Source of the DNA: Anastatus disparis | Lineage: Eukaryota > Arthropoda > Insecta > Hymenoptera > Eupelmidae | Assembly (NCBI GenBank): GCA_017163975.1 | Contig: JAFFSR010000017.1 | Location: 248,001-312,000 of the forward strand | Direction: 5' to 3' | Length of the DNA: 64,000 nt | Part shown: piece after piece, positions 12,565 through 24,329 of the stretch | How positions within the stretch are numbered: the stretch's first letter is position 1 | How the letters are laid out: each line of letters opens with the position of its first letter | The notes under the pieces: model-generated | What the model was told of the DNA's origin: nothing | Databases searched by the model: none | What the model saw: the letters and a program-made list of their open reading frames with translations, nothing else | Position numbers and translations under genes: made by a program

Positions 12565-13589
12565 GGGACATTTCACAGCAACTGGAAGTGCAAAAAAATA
12601 AAAATCGCTGAAACTCTGAGAATATATTCTGTTTGTTACCTAAAATGTGTAAAAAAATTTTCAAGGATTTAGATTGCAAGGATCAAGAGCCATAAATCCT
12701 TGAAATTTGAAAATTTTTAAAAATTTTTGGATGATTTGATTTTTTTTTTTTTTAAATCCTGATGTTTTAGAGAGAAATTTATAAAAATACTTCTTGTTGT
12801 AAATGAAAAGGAGAGTTAGCATGATTTTTTACAGACGTAAATTTTGAAGTTTCCTATTGGTTTTTACATGCGTTACATGGTAATTGAAGTTACTCATTGT
12901 TTGCCACTTCAGAAATTGCTTTTCGAGGGCTTATTCTCTTTTATTTTTAATTAACTTCAAAATAAATTTTTGATTATGTAAGAAAGAGCCACCAGTAAGG
13001 AGTTATGACAGTTTAAAATATATATTTTAATGTATGACTTATTTTTCACATTGAATATAAATGTATATTTTCATGTATGATTAATTTTTATATTGAAAAT
13101 AAATTATACATAAAAATATATATTTCAACCTGTCATAACTTCTTATTGATGGCTCTGACTTACATGATCAAAAATTTATTTTAAAATTCATACGAAATAG
13201 AAAAAAAAGCCCGCGAAAAGAAGTTTCTAAAGTGGAGAACAATGAGTAGCTTTAATTACTATGTAATACATATAAAAACCAATAGAAAACTTCAAAATTC
13301 AGGTCTTATTCTGTGAAGAATCATGCTAACTCTGCTCTTTATTTACAACAAGAATTATTTATATAAATCTCTCTATAAAACATCAGGATTTTCAGGAAAA
13401 AAAAATAATCAAATCGAGACTTTTCCAAAAATTTTGAAAAATTTCCAAATTTCAAGGATCTATATCTCTTGATTCTTCTGATCTGAATGCTTGAAAATTT
13501 TTTTACATCTTTTGGGTATCAAAAAATATATATTCTTCGAGTTTTAGAGATTTTTATTTTTCTGTTCTTCCAGTTGGTGTTAAATGTCC

Positions 13590-13590
<1 letters not shown>
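12565..13590. mobile_element. Foldback element A (copy 1), about 1.03 kb
   Basis: The element starts GGGACATTTCACAGCAACTG and ends with the imperfect reverse complement AGTTGGTGTTAAATGTCCT. Long arms face each other around about 13075. TATAT precedes it and a 45 bp TA repeat follows. A second copy of almost identical length (1,027 bp) lies at 58315-59341. No coding capacity; a non-autonomous element. Confidence 0.7.

Positions 13591-13636
<46 letters not shown>
13591..13636. repeat. TA microsatellite between foldback elements
   Basis: About 45 bp of TA dinucleotides lie between element A and element C1. Several elements in this window sit in TA tracts like this one. Confidence 0.9.
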
Positions 13637-13639
<3 letters not shown>

Positions 13640-16600
13640 ACACATCTGGTAAGCTTCCCGGAAGATGTGGAAGAAAAGTTAGAAGCTTTCAGGATGTTTC
13701 CAGTGAAAACTTCCCGGAAGATAGATATGTCCTCGATCAGGAGTCTTCCGTAAGACTTTCATGGAATATTTCAGTGAAAGCTTACTGGAGGCCTTCGTAG
13801 TCCTTTATGGAATATTTCAGCGGAAGCTTACTGGAAGCTTCCGTAAATTAATCATGGAATATTTCAATGGAAGCTTACTGACAGCCCCCGTGAATTATTC
13901 ATGAGACATTTCAGTGAAAACTTACTGGAAGCCTCCATAAATCTTTCATGGAATATTTCAGGAAGCTTCGGTAAGTTTTTCGTTGAATATTTGAGTGGAA
14001 TATTACCGGAAGCTTCCTAGAAGAAAACGTGGAAGATTCAATTCACTGCAGAAAAAACATTGAAAGCTTCCAGGAAGATTCCAGTGAAAAGTTCCCGGAA
14101 GATGGATATGTCCTCGATCAGGAGTCTTCCGCAAGTCGTTCATAAAATATTTCAGTGGAAGCTTACTGGAAGCCTCCGTAAGTTTTTTATGAAATACTTC
14201 ATTGTAAGGTGGCCAGAAGCTTCCGTAAATTTTTCATGAAATATTTCTGTAGAAACGTACTGAAAGCTTCTGTAAATTATTCATGAAATATTTAAGCGGA
14301 AGCTTACTGGAAGTTCCTGTAAACTTTTCATAAAATACTTCATTGGAAGCTTACTAAAAGCTTCCTTAAATAATTCATGAAATATTTCAGTGGAAACGTA
14401 CTGGAAGCTTCCGTAAATTATTCATGAAATATTTCAGTGAAAGCTTACTGGAAGCTTCTGCAAATTTTTCATAAAATACTTCATTGGAAGCTTACTGAAA
14501 GCTTCCTTAAATTATTCATGAAATATTTCAGTGAAATATTAAATAAGTGATGAACTAATATTTCTTTGAAATATTTCTTAAGTAGTTTATGAATATCAAA
14601 TAATTCATTGAAATATTTCTGTAATATTGTTGGAACATTTCATGTTTTATTTGAAAAAAATTTTTGAATCCGACACTGAAATATTCAAGTAAGTAGTTAC
14701 ATTATTTCTTGAAATGTTTCAAATTAATATTTCTCAAATCTTTCAAGAAATATGTCATGAAATATTCCTGTTATATTTGAAAAATATTTCATGAAGTATT
14801 TGAAAAAATGTTTGAACATAACACTGAAATATTGAAAAAATATTACTGCACCATTTCTTAAAATATTTTAAATCAATACTGCGCAAATTTTTCAAGAAAT
14901 ATTTCTGTAATATTCCAGAAATATTTCATAAAGTATTCCAAAAAATTTATAAATATAACAGTGAAATATTGGAAAAATATTGTCTAAATATTTGTAGTTA
15001 TTTTGCGTGCGTAGCAATTCTTCCATCTTGCCAGCAGGTGGCTACTTGATTATATTTTCATGTGATTGTAAATGCGGTTGACAAACTCTCGCAAGTGGTG
15101 AGACGTTCTCTCGTTTAGTATATAAGACCAAAAATTCTTGATACAAATAAATAAGCGCTTAAACTCTGAATAACAAATAAATGTATAGGTATCTTATATG
15201 GTTTGAGATGCACTTCTTACAAAATCAAAAATAATATCTGATAGAATCTTTCACCAATATTACAAATCAATATTTCATGAAAGATTTTAGAAATATTTCA
15301 GAAACATTTCTTGAAAGATTTATAATCTTTTATGAATCCTTTGATAAAATATTTCTGCAATTTTTCAACAATATTACGAATCAATATTTCATGAAAGATT
15401 TTAGAAAGATTTCAGAAACATTTCTTGAAAGATTCATAATCTTCCATGAATCTTTTGATCAAATGTAGCTGCAATCTTTCAACAATACTACAAATTAATA
15501 TTTCACAAAATCATTAAGGAATGTTACAGTAACATTACATGAAATATTTCAAATCAATCTTCTAGGCGGACATATCAATATTTCAGAAACCTTTCATATC
15601 AGAATTTCTGTTTTATTTCAAAACTTTTAATGAAATATTTCAGAAATATTTCAGAACTATTTCATGCTATGTGGGAAGTTATATGAAAGAGGACGTCATT
15701 GTTATTAAAAAATGACGTCATTTTTCGTTAACATTTAACATACTAAACGCCGTCTTTTTTTGTCCTGATCCCTAACATACTAAATGACGTTATTTCAAAC
15801 GCCTTTTGGTGTGTCGAGTAATATATTGGGAAAATATCGTCATTAGATATAATAAAAAATTTGAATGGAAAAGAACTTGTTTTTTTTTATTGCAATAAAG
15901 TCATTTTTGCTAAAAGAATTACCTAATTTTTATAGCAATTATCTCATTTTTGTAAAAATATCTTTTTGGTGTAGCTATAGCGTAATTAACATTGTTTTCT
16001 ATTAATTTACAAACGAGGATAAGCCATATTTATGAGTGCTAGTGTAGTGTCCGTCTCGCATCGATTCAAAGTAATAATTCCTGATTCATTAGTCTACTGA
16101 TGGAATCTTCCATGGAATGTTTACGAGAGCTTCCTGAAGCATTCGGCCCCAATGTTTCAGTAAAAAATTTCCAATATTAAGCTGCAAGGTAAATACAGTT
16201 TTTCTTAGAGCTTCCTTGGGTCTTTTTCTGCAATAATTCATCGATCTTCCAATAGAATCTTCCTTGCAAGGTTTACGGAAGCTTCCAGGATACTTGAACC
16301 GGAATATTTCAGTGAAAATCTTCGATATTTCGTTGAAAGGTAAACAAAGTCTTGCATTCAAGTTTCCATAAAATCTTTCGGTGCAACGATTCATCAATCT
16401 TTTAACGGAATCTTCCTTGGAAGGTTTACGGAATCTTCCAGGAGATTCAAGTCGGAATATTCCAGTGAAAATTCCCAACATATCCCCGAAAGAAAAACGG
16501 AGTCTTCTATAATGCTTCCATGAAATCTTTCGGTGCAATGATTTATTAATCTCCCAGCGGAATCTTTCTTGGAAGGTTTATGGAGGCTTTCAGGGGTTCT

Positions 16601-16733
16601 TAATAGAAAGTTTCCTTTGCAATATTCCAGAAATATTTCTGTCTCTTTCCATAAAGCTCCCATACATATTTCAATGAAATATTTCATTGGGATATTTCGG
16701 AATATTCCAATGATATCTTTCATGCTGTGTGGG
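13637..16733 (+). mobile_element. Repeat-built element C1, 3.1 kb, short form
   Basis: The element runs from CCCACACATCTGGTAAGC to CTTTCATGCTGTGTGGGA, set in TA-rich flanks. It contains in order: 47 bp tandem repeats (13755-14540) with GGAAGCTTAC and TTCATGGAATATTTC; a GAAATATTTC-rich block; a unique core at 15001-15240; a roughly 113 bp tandem duplication at 15255-15480; an internal copy of the terminal motif (ATGCTATGTGGGA) at about 15664; a block with TGACGTCA; and about 3.5 monomers of a 152 bp satellite (16090-16640). The other segment copy at 59345 lacks it. Element C2 (24205-34193) has the same parts in reverse. No gene is visible. Confidence 0.7.
15001..15240 (+). promoter_or_regulatory. 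Unique core of element C with TATA-like and CTCF-like motifs
   Basis: This non-repetitive block is kept in C1 and, reversed, in C2 (about 32935-33180). CCAGCAGGTGGCT at 15031-15043 matches the general CTCF-type consensus and is unchanged in C2 (33121-33133). TATATAAG at 15119-15126 resembles a TATA box, but C2 has GTGTATGA at that spot. Promoter or insulator activity is inference from motifs only. Confidence 0.3.
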
Positions 16734-16989
16734 ATATATATATGTATATATATTTATATATTTAATCATTAAAAAAAGTTTGTTGTAGAAAGAACTAAAA
16801 TGAAAATTATTTTAAGTTATTCCTAATAATTTTATTCTTCAATTTATTTACAGTTATTTACAGATATTTGCATTATCTACATTTAAAAAATTTATAAATG
16901 ATAATAAAAAATCATTATTTATCTCCAGCCTAACGCTTTTCTATTGTTATTTACAGTTTTCAATATTTTTTCATAATCATTTGTTTTTT
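16734..16989. other. Shared segment flank
   Basis: TA-rich sequence and then AT-rich DNA that aligns with 59582-59830. No gene or motif seen. Confidence 0.5.
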
Positions 16990-16994
16990 ACAGC

Positions 16995-17479
16995 TGTTTA
17001 ATGTTACGTCAAAATAGGCGTAACCGATGGCTCAGCTCAAAGCGAACTAGCTTACTAATGCGCAACCGTCTTCGCGTCGCTCCCATCTAGCGTGCCTAAG
17101 GCAAGAGAAAAAATCAACTGAAAAAGGAAATCATCGGTTTTTAAGCATCGAACGAAGATAACTAGCCATCAAGATTAAAAGCTCTAATTATTATATCTCA
17201 TTACAACTAAGAAACAAAACAGTGATTTTATAGTTAAATTCATTTATTAATTAATGTAAATTCAGTGAAACTTCATTGTTAAAACAGTGAATATTATCTA
17301 CCTTTAATCATTTAAATAGTGCTTCAGTTTATAGCTTTACAATTATGTTGATACAAAAGAAAGAAAATTACTTGTTTATTTTAACCTTAAACGCTCTCTA
17401 TGTAAAATTTAATAAAGTGCTCTTTGTTACCAGCTAAAATATATTAACGACTATTCCTTTATTATGTTGAGACCAAACA
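16995..17479. mobile_element. 485 bp solo LTR with 5 bp target duplication
   Basis: The insert begins TGTTTAATG and ends CCAAACA and is flanked on both sides by ACAGC (16990-16994 and 17480-17484). The homologous sequence at about 59830 has the uninterrupted site. TG...CA ends and a 5 bp duplication mark an LTR left by recombination between two LTRs. A less AT-rich patch at 17010-17110 is probably the regulatory part. Orientation and family cannot be told. Confidence 0.8.
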
Positions 17480-17543
17480 ACAGCATTATTCTACTTTTGA
17501 AATAAGAATTTTTATACAAGGTGATAAAATATTTTACCATAAG

Positions 17544-17576
<33 letters not shown>

Positions 17577-17578
<2 letters not shown>

Positions 17579-19431
17579 GACGTTTCAGGTCAACTCACCG
17601 AACAAAAAAATAAAATTCGTTGTAAATCTGTGAAAATGTTCCATTTCATACCCAAAATATACAAAAAAATTTTCAGAGGTATAGATCCAATGGATTAAGA
17701 GTAATGAGTAATGAAATATTGTGATTTTTCAAAATTTTTGGTGAATTCATCAAATTAATAATTTTTTTACTCAAAAACTAAGGGTCCTAGAGATGTACTT
17801 ATGAAGACATTTCTTGTTGCAAATTAAGCGTAGAATCAGCACAAATTTTTTTAAATCTCAAGATTGCTATCTTCTGATTGGTCCACTTTGTTATTTCATA
17901 TAATTTGCAATTACTTGAGTTCGAACAGGTTGATTTCACTCCTGTTGGAGTATGTTATGTCTTCTGATAACATATTGAAGTAAGCTTTTGCTCCACTTGG
18001 CTCGAGCCCTAGGAGAGGAGCTATAGAACTTTGAATATTGAAAAATTTTTAATTTTGAATTTAACACATACATCAACATTTTCTTCTTCGATGTTCATAG
18101 ATAATACAATATACGAATGCATGATTGTCTAAATATTTTAACATTTATCTATTTCTTTATGATGCAAGTGTTTTATTAAAATATTAATTATGCATTACGT
18201 ACACATCATCAAGATACACTCATAAACAAGAAAATTTTATTCGTTTAACTAATTTGTCATTATAACTATTTTGCATACGTATTAAAAATTATTTAAATAT
18301 ACATATTTAGGAATTAAAATTAATACTATATATCTGGAAATAAAAGGATAAAGTTAAATAAATTCTATACGGATAAAATTTATTCAATATAAAAATTTAT
18401 TACAAAATGAAAGAATCTGTTATTTGTGTATTCTGTAACTTTTAACAAGTACTTCTTAATTTATCTCATTTTTCTGAAAATAAATTACTCAAAATTTTTT
18501 TTTAAATTGAAATGGTATTTTAAAATTATAATGTCATTAGAGTGGAGATAAATTAAGAAGTACTTGTTAAAAGTTACAGAATACACAAATAACAGATTCT
18601 TTCATTTTGTAATAAATTTTTATATTGAATAAATTTTATCCGTATAGAATTTATTTAACTTTATCCTTTTTATTTCCAGATATATAGTATTAATTTTAAT
18701 TCCTAAATATGTATATTTAAATAATTTTTTAATACGTATGCAAAATAGTTATAATGACAAATTAGTTAAACGAATAAAATTTTCTTGTTTATGAGTGTAT
18801 CTTGATGATGTGTACGTAATGCATAATTAATATTTTAATAAAGCACTTGCATCATGAAGAAATAGATAAATGTTAAAATATTTAGACAATCATGCATTCG
18901 TATATTGTATGATCTATGAACATCGAAGAAGAAAATGTTGATGTATGTGTTAAATTCAAAATTAAAAATTTTTCAATATTCAAAGTTCTATAGCCTCTCC
19001 TAGGCTCGAGCCAAGTGAGCAAAAGCTTACTTCAATATGTTATCAGAAGACATAACATACTCCAACAGGAGTGAAATCAACCTGTTCGAACTCAAGTAAT
19101 TGCAAATTATATGAAATAACAAAGTGGACCAATCAGAAGATAGCAATCTTGAGATTTAAAAAAAATTTGTGCTGATTCTACGCTTAATTTGCAACAAGAA
19201 ATGTCTTCATAAGTACATCTCTAGGACCCTTAGTTTTTGAGTAAAAAATTATTAATTTGATGAATTCACCAAAAATTTTGAAAAATCACAATATTTCATT
19301 ACTCATTACTCTTAATCCATTGGATCTATACCTCTGAAAATTTTTTTGTATATTTTGGGTATGAAATGGAACATTTTCACAGATTTACAACGAATTTTAT
19401 TTTTTTGTTCGGTGAGTTGACCTGAAACGTC

Positions 19432-19433
<2 letters not shown>
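17577..19433. mobile_element. Giant palindromic foldback element D, 1.86 kb
   Basis: Arms 17577-18467 and 18545-19433 (about 890 bp each) are near-perfect reverse complements around a 77 bp spacer. Ends read GGGACGTTTCAGGTCAAC, close to element A, and lie between TA tracts of about 30 and 48 bp. The other segment copy has only a short TA tract before ATGTTGCATATCAC (59888-59910), so this is a clean insertion. It has no real gene; the open frame at 19312-19512 merely crosses the arm and TA tract. Confidence 0.85.
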
Positions 19434-19481
<48 letters not shown>

Positions 19482-19485
<4 letters not shown>

Positions 19486-20779
19486 CATATCACAAGATAA
19501 TTTCAACATCAAATCTAATTCTCTAATGTAAAGAATAAAAAATTTAATTTATAGAATTTTGAAATTTTGATATGGGTATACTTTTTATAAATAACTTTTT
19601 AATAACTTTGATTAATGGTTAATTTTTTAAATAACTTGTGGGATTGAATGTTAATTAAATTTAGTTTTAACATGAAGATAATTATTCATGTCGTAAATGT
19701 ATTTAATAAAATAATATAACTATTTATAATTTATCACTTAATAATAATTTTTTAAACTTTTTATTCATAGTTTAAAATAATATTAAATATATGATTATCA
19801 TTTTAATAGTTTTTATAAATTATTATGTAAATTTTATAAGTATATATTATTTAAGGAGATGTAACATGGACAGTAAACTTGCGCCGATGAATATTGACTA
19901 TCTTTCCATTTTTTTTGAAAATTTTAAATAAAGGGATGCATTAATATATAAGATGTATCACGAAGATTATTCAGTTAAATTTTTAAATAAATCCATTCAT
20001 TAGTTATGAAGGAGTTTGGGTTCCAATATTAATTACTAATATTTTTCTATTTGGAATCAGAAGTCTAAATATCTTGAAAACTAATGATTAGAATAATTTG
20101 AAAATTTAAATAAATAATCATCATGGTACATACTATAAGTTAATTTATTCCTTTTATGAAAATTTAGCAATAGAATGAAATGACAGTTAAATATGACAGT
20201 TAATTTTTATATCTTTTTATAGTGAAATATAATCAAACTTTGACAACAAATTCAACATAATGAAATAATTGTACTTTCAAATATCATATTTAATACAAAT
20301 TTTAGAGTGATATTACAGAATATTATTGTTTTCCGCATTTATAATAAGTGTTTCGCAAATAATAAGTAAATTTTCTTTTGAAATGACTACCTTTCTAAGG
20401 AAAATTTTACTTCTATCTAGACAGTTCATAAATATAAAGTCATAATTATAGACATAATCAAAAAAATTAATTCATATTTCATATATTTTCCTATCTTCAT
20501 AATTAACTATTCAAAAAAGTTTAATATCGAATAAATAATTTTTTTAAATTGTATTTCATAAAATTTACGTTCAAACGATATTTAAAAAAAATATTTTTAT
20601 ATCATGTAATGATAATTTTTCAAATGAGGTAATTTGATGTATTTTAAAAATTAATATGTTTTTCTTATTAAAGATATTATTGCTTTAATGGAATGAATTT
20701 TAATATATTTGATTGTTAACAATTTTTATATAAATGACAATTCATTAAAATACAAACACGTGTACAAATGAAAATGTAA
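19482..20779. other. AT-rich non-coding part of the duplicated segment
   Basis: Aligns with 59900-61195 of the other copy. No coding frame, RNA gene or repeat structure seen. Similarity continues through both copies without sign of selection on a reading frame. Confidence 0.5.
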
Positions 20780-20783
20780 TTAA

Positions 20784-21168
20784 GAGCAGGCCGGATTCGC
20801 TGTCCTTGTCTAATTGAGATTTTCGTTATTTACTCAAGTATTAATCGGTGTATCTGCAAATTGAAGGTTAAGCGCAATAGATAATATTATTACAAATATG
20901 TATGCACAAGAAAACAAAAATCTACCGATTTGTTTTTGAGAAAGGTAAGGAACGCGAAAATATTATAAACATAAACTTTCACCTCGGCGTTCCTTACTTT
21001 TCTTAAAAACAAAGCAGTAGAATTTTTTTTTCTTGTGCATAAACGTTTATTATAATAATATCTATTGCGCTTAACCTTTAATTTGAAGATACACTGATTA
21101 ATAGTTGAGTAAATAACAAAAAACTCAATTGCTACTCGGTCGGTATCAGGTTCTACTCCGGCCTGCTG
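20784..21168. mobile_element. TTAA-flanked hairpin element E1, 385 bp
   Basis: TTAA at 20780-20783 and 21169-21172 brackets ends GAGCAGGCCGGA and, reversed, CAGCAGGCCGGA. Most of the element folds into one long hairpin; for example the region from AGGTTAAGCGCAATAGAT pairs with its reverse complement near 21070-21080. The other segment copy lacks it. Exactly the same length as E2. Confidence 0.8.
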
Positions 21169-21342
21169 TTAAGGTAAATATAATAAAATGTAATTTTAAT
21201 ACATTTTTATATAAATAATAATTCATTTAAATACTAACACGTGTACAAATAAAAATGTAATTAAGGTTAAATGTATGTAATTTAGAAAAAATTGTTAACA
21301 AGTAACTTTTTAAATAATATATTTTCATGAAAACTAATTTAA

Positions 21343-21727
21343 GAGCAGGCCGGATTTGCTGTCCTTGTCTAATTGGCATTTTTGTTATTTACTCAAGTTT
21401 TAATCGGTGTATCTTCAAATTAAAGGTCGAGCGCAATAGATATTATTATTATGAACATCTATGCACAAGAAATAAAATATCTACTGGTTTGTTTTTGAGA
21501 AAAGTAAGTAACGCGAAAATATTATAAACATGAACTTTTACTTTGGCGTAACTTACTTTTCTCAAAAACAAACCCGTAGATATTTTTTTTCTTGTGCATA
21601 GATGTTCATAATAATGATATCTATTGCGCTCGACCTTTAATTTGAAGATACACCGATTAAAACTTGGGTAAATAACAAACAACTCAATAGTTACTCGGTC
21701 GGTATCAGGTTCTACTCCGGCCTACCG
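21343..21727. mobile_element. TTAA-flanked hairpin element E2, 385 bp
   Basis: TTAA at 21339-21342 and 21728-21731. Same family as E1, starting GAGCAGGCCGGATTTGCTG. The empty site in the other copy at about 61465 reads TTTGAATAC. The overlapping open frames at 21327-21527 and 21449-21682 are mirror images produced by the palindrome and share most of their sequence, which shows they are not genes. Confidence 0.8.
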
Positions 21728-21731
21728 TTAA

Positions 21732-23108
21732 ATACTTTATTCTTTAAATGATAAGTGAATAAAATTTTAATTTAATGAATTTAGTTATACAATTATAAAT
21801 ATATAATATTTATATAACTGTTCATCAAATAAAATTATTATTTTTTAAATAAAAATAGTAAAAAAATAATTATTACAATAGATTGTAGTTAAATAAAAAT
21901 GTTTATTTTAATAATTATAGCGTTTAAATTTATTTGATCAAAATGTTATTTGATTAACATTTACAGTATTATTTGAACTATATTTGAAAGGTTACTTGTC
22001 ATCAATGAAAAAATATTAAATTTTTTAAATTAATATCAAGAATTCTAAAAATTATAATATTTGATATGCAAACCTTACTTGTGATACATACACTTTGTAA
22101 TATTTTTATCTCATTAAAATTTTATATTAGATACAAAAAAGATTGTTAAGTAATTGCAAATAGTTATTTTATTATTCTTAAATATTCAAATTTAAAATTA
22201 ACCAAAAATGTGTATTTTAATCTTATGGTTTTTTAATTTAAATTTCGTATTTCATGTATATAAAATACATTTGTAAAGATATTTTTATTAGAAATAAACA
22301 CAAAATTGTTTTTAAGCATGTTTCACGTAAAAATTAATTTCATAATTCAAATTCATGGTCATATATGAAGGTCTGGACATTATAATTGTTACTCAGTTCC
22401 CAGTTCTCAGTTTATTTATATCAAATATCGTACTATCTTTTTTTTCTCACAGAAGTAGAGTGAGAAATAGTCACTTGATGGAATAAATTATACGCTTTTT
22501 TACTTTAAGCACATGTTTACATACATTTTTATATTATGTTTCATCGAATTATTTTTAATTTTATTTAGTACTCAAAATTAACTTAAATGAATTAATTCCT
22601 ATTCACTTAAAATTAGTCATTGATGCATAATAATATTATAAAAGAAAATTCAACCGAGCGTAGTTAGGAGCGAAAAACTTTAATATAATTAATACATATT
22701 AACGTAAAACCCATTAAATTTTGTAACAATTTTTAACAGTTGATAAATATAATGTAAATCATATAATATATACATCAATTTTAAATTACTAATAATTAAT
22801 TTAAAACTCAAAAGTAACTATTTTAAAACGGAATATAAAATATAAACGTGTATTGTTTTATTTCTTAAATATCACGAATTAAAATATTAATTATTAGTAA
22901 TTTTAAAGTGTTATATATTATGTAAATATTTCTATATTTAATAGTTTTCAATTTTAGTAACAGGAAAAGCCGTCCGAAAAAAGATTAATAATTACATTTG
23001 CGAAATATTGCCCGTGAATTGAGTAGGTGAAATATCAGTCTTAGTACAAAAAAAGACACTAAGTATCGCAAATTTATGCTCTCACTTCATAATATAATAG
23101 TACTAACA
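21732..23108. other. AT-rich non-coding tail of the duplicated segment
   Basis: Aligns with 61470-64000 of the other copy after removing insertions there, to at least 22700. Nothing else recognised. Confidence 0.45.
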
Positions 23109-23112
23109 TTAA

Positions 23113-23493
23113 GAAGGGGCCGAACTATCTGTCTTTGTCTAATAGCGTTTTTCATCATTTATGTAAACACTATCCGGTATAACAAGAAAAAAATAGCAGC
23201 CCCCGCTAGATATTAGTATGATTAGTAAATTTTGTAATAACAACTAAATTTTTTCGCTGCGTAGTTTTTGAATAATTAGAGACCTACCAAAAAAAGATAG
23301 GTTATATTCTAGATTGCTAGTAGGTCTCTAATTAGTCAAAAACTATGCGGTAAAAAATTTGGTTGTTATTACAAAATTTACTAATTATACTAATATCTAG
23401 CGGGGGCTGCTATTTTTTTCTTGTTATACCGGATAGTGTTTACATAAATGATGAAAAACGCTATTAGACAAAGACAGATAGTTCGGCCCCTTC
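23113..23493. mobile_element. TTAA-flanked hairpin element E3, 381 bp
   Basis: TTAA at 23109-23112 and 23494-23497. Ends GAAGGGGCCGAACTATCTG are perfectly inverted at the other side. Arms of about 170 bp match almost completely, around a loop at about 23290-23315. The internal phrase TGTCTTTGTCTAAT recalls E1 and E2, so the three are probably one family. Confidence 0.8.
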
Positions 23494-23497
23494 TTAA

Positions 23498-24204
23498 GCC
23501 CTAAAATTCAAGCTTTAATACGAATTGAATTCATATCGCCACTCTTTTCTTAAGTACCTTGGTACATAAATTAGATATACTTGATTTAGAACCTATTTCA
23601 ACAATACTTTCCTTTCTCCCTGCAGTTGTTAGTTCTAGTAAACGTCAAATACTGTTTTCGATTATTTCATGGTTCGTGATTGAAACACGTTATTAAAAAG
23701 AATGAATTTCTATTATTTTTTTATTGATTCTAATGCAATTCAGTAAAACAAATTCTTAATTCATCATAATATAATTTATATCTAAACAATTTTTATGCAT
23801 TATTACATTGTAACTTTGATTATACATGCTCGTTCCTCTTGTGTGTTGAGCCTGAAGTAGTCTGTTTTCTTCATCCTTCTTGCTCTTATGCTGTCGCCAT
23901 GGCAGTTTCTGCTACGTCGCGTCGCTTCCAACTTCGTGCTGCCGCTTTGTTGTAACTTCCCGTGATTTGTTTATGTTATACGAGTTGTAAGTGTGTTGAT
24001 TAGTGTCCGTGCACATCTCTAGTATACTATGCATCTCTGGATTGGTCATGGTGTAGTGTGGGCTATGCGTATATGTTTATATAGAGCTACTGTCGCGCCT
24101 TAACCTAGTATCTGGTTAACGTTTTTTTCTCGTTATTAATTATTCGTATATTCTTTAAATATTTCTCGTGGACGTTAATCCTGAGTTTCTGGTGCATCTA
24201 GTAT
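23498..24204. other. Stretch without a recognised gene
   Basis: The region 23830-24180 is less AT-rich than its surroundings and has no long reading frame on either strand. It could be a fragment of an LTR or of a host transcript. I see no feature that decides this. Confidence 0.3.
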
Positions 24205-24329
24205 CCCACACAGCATGAAAGATATCATTGGAATATTCCGGAATATTCCAATAAAATATTTCATTGAAATATGTATGAAAGCTTTATGGAAGAAAACAGA
24301 AATATTCCTGAAATATTGCAAAGGAATCT

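Noticed and set aside
16089..16772. Open frames on both strands with the same peptide as the large array
   Set aside because: They lie in the short satellite block of element C1 and are its reverse-orientation counterpart.
21327..21682. Two opposed frames with nearly identical peptides
   Set aside because: Mirror images from hairpin element E2; no homologous coding support.
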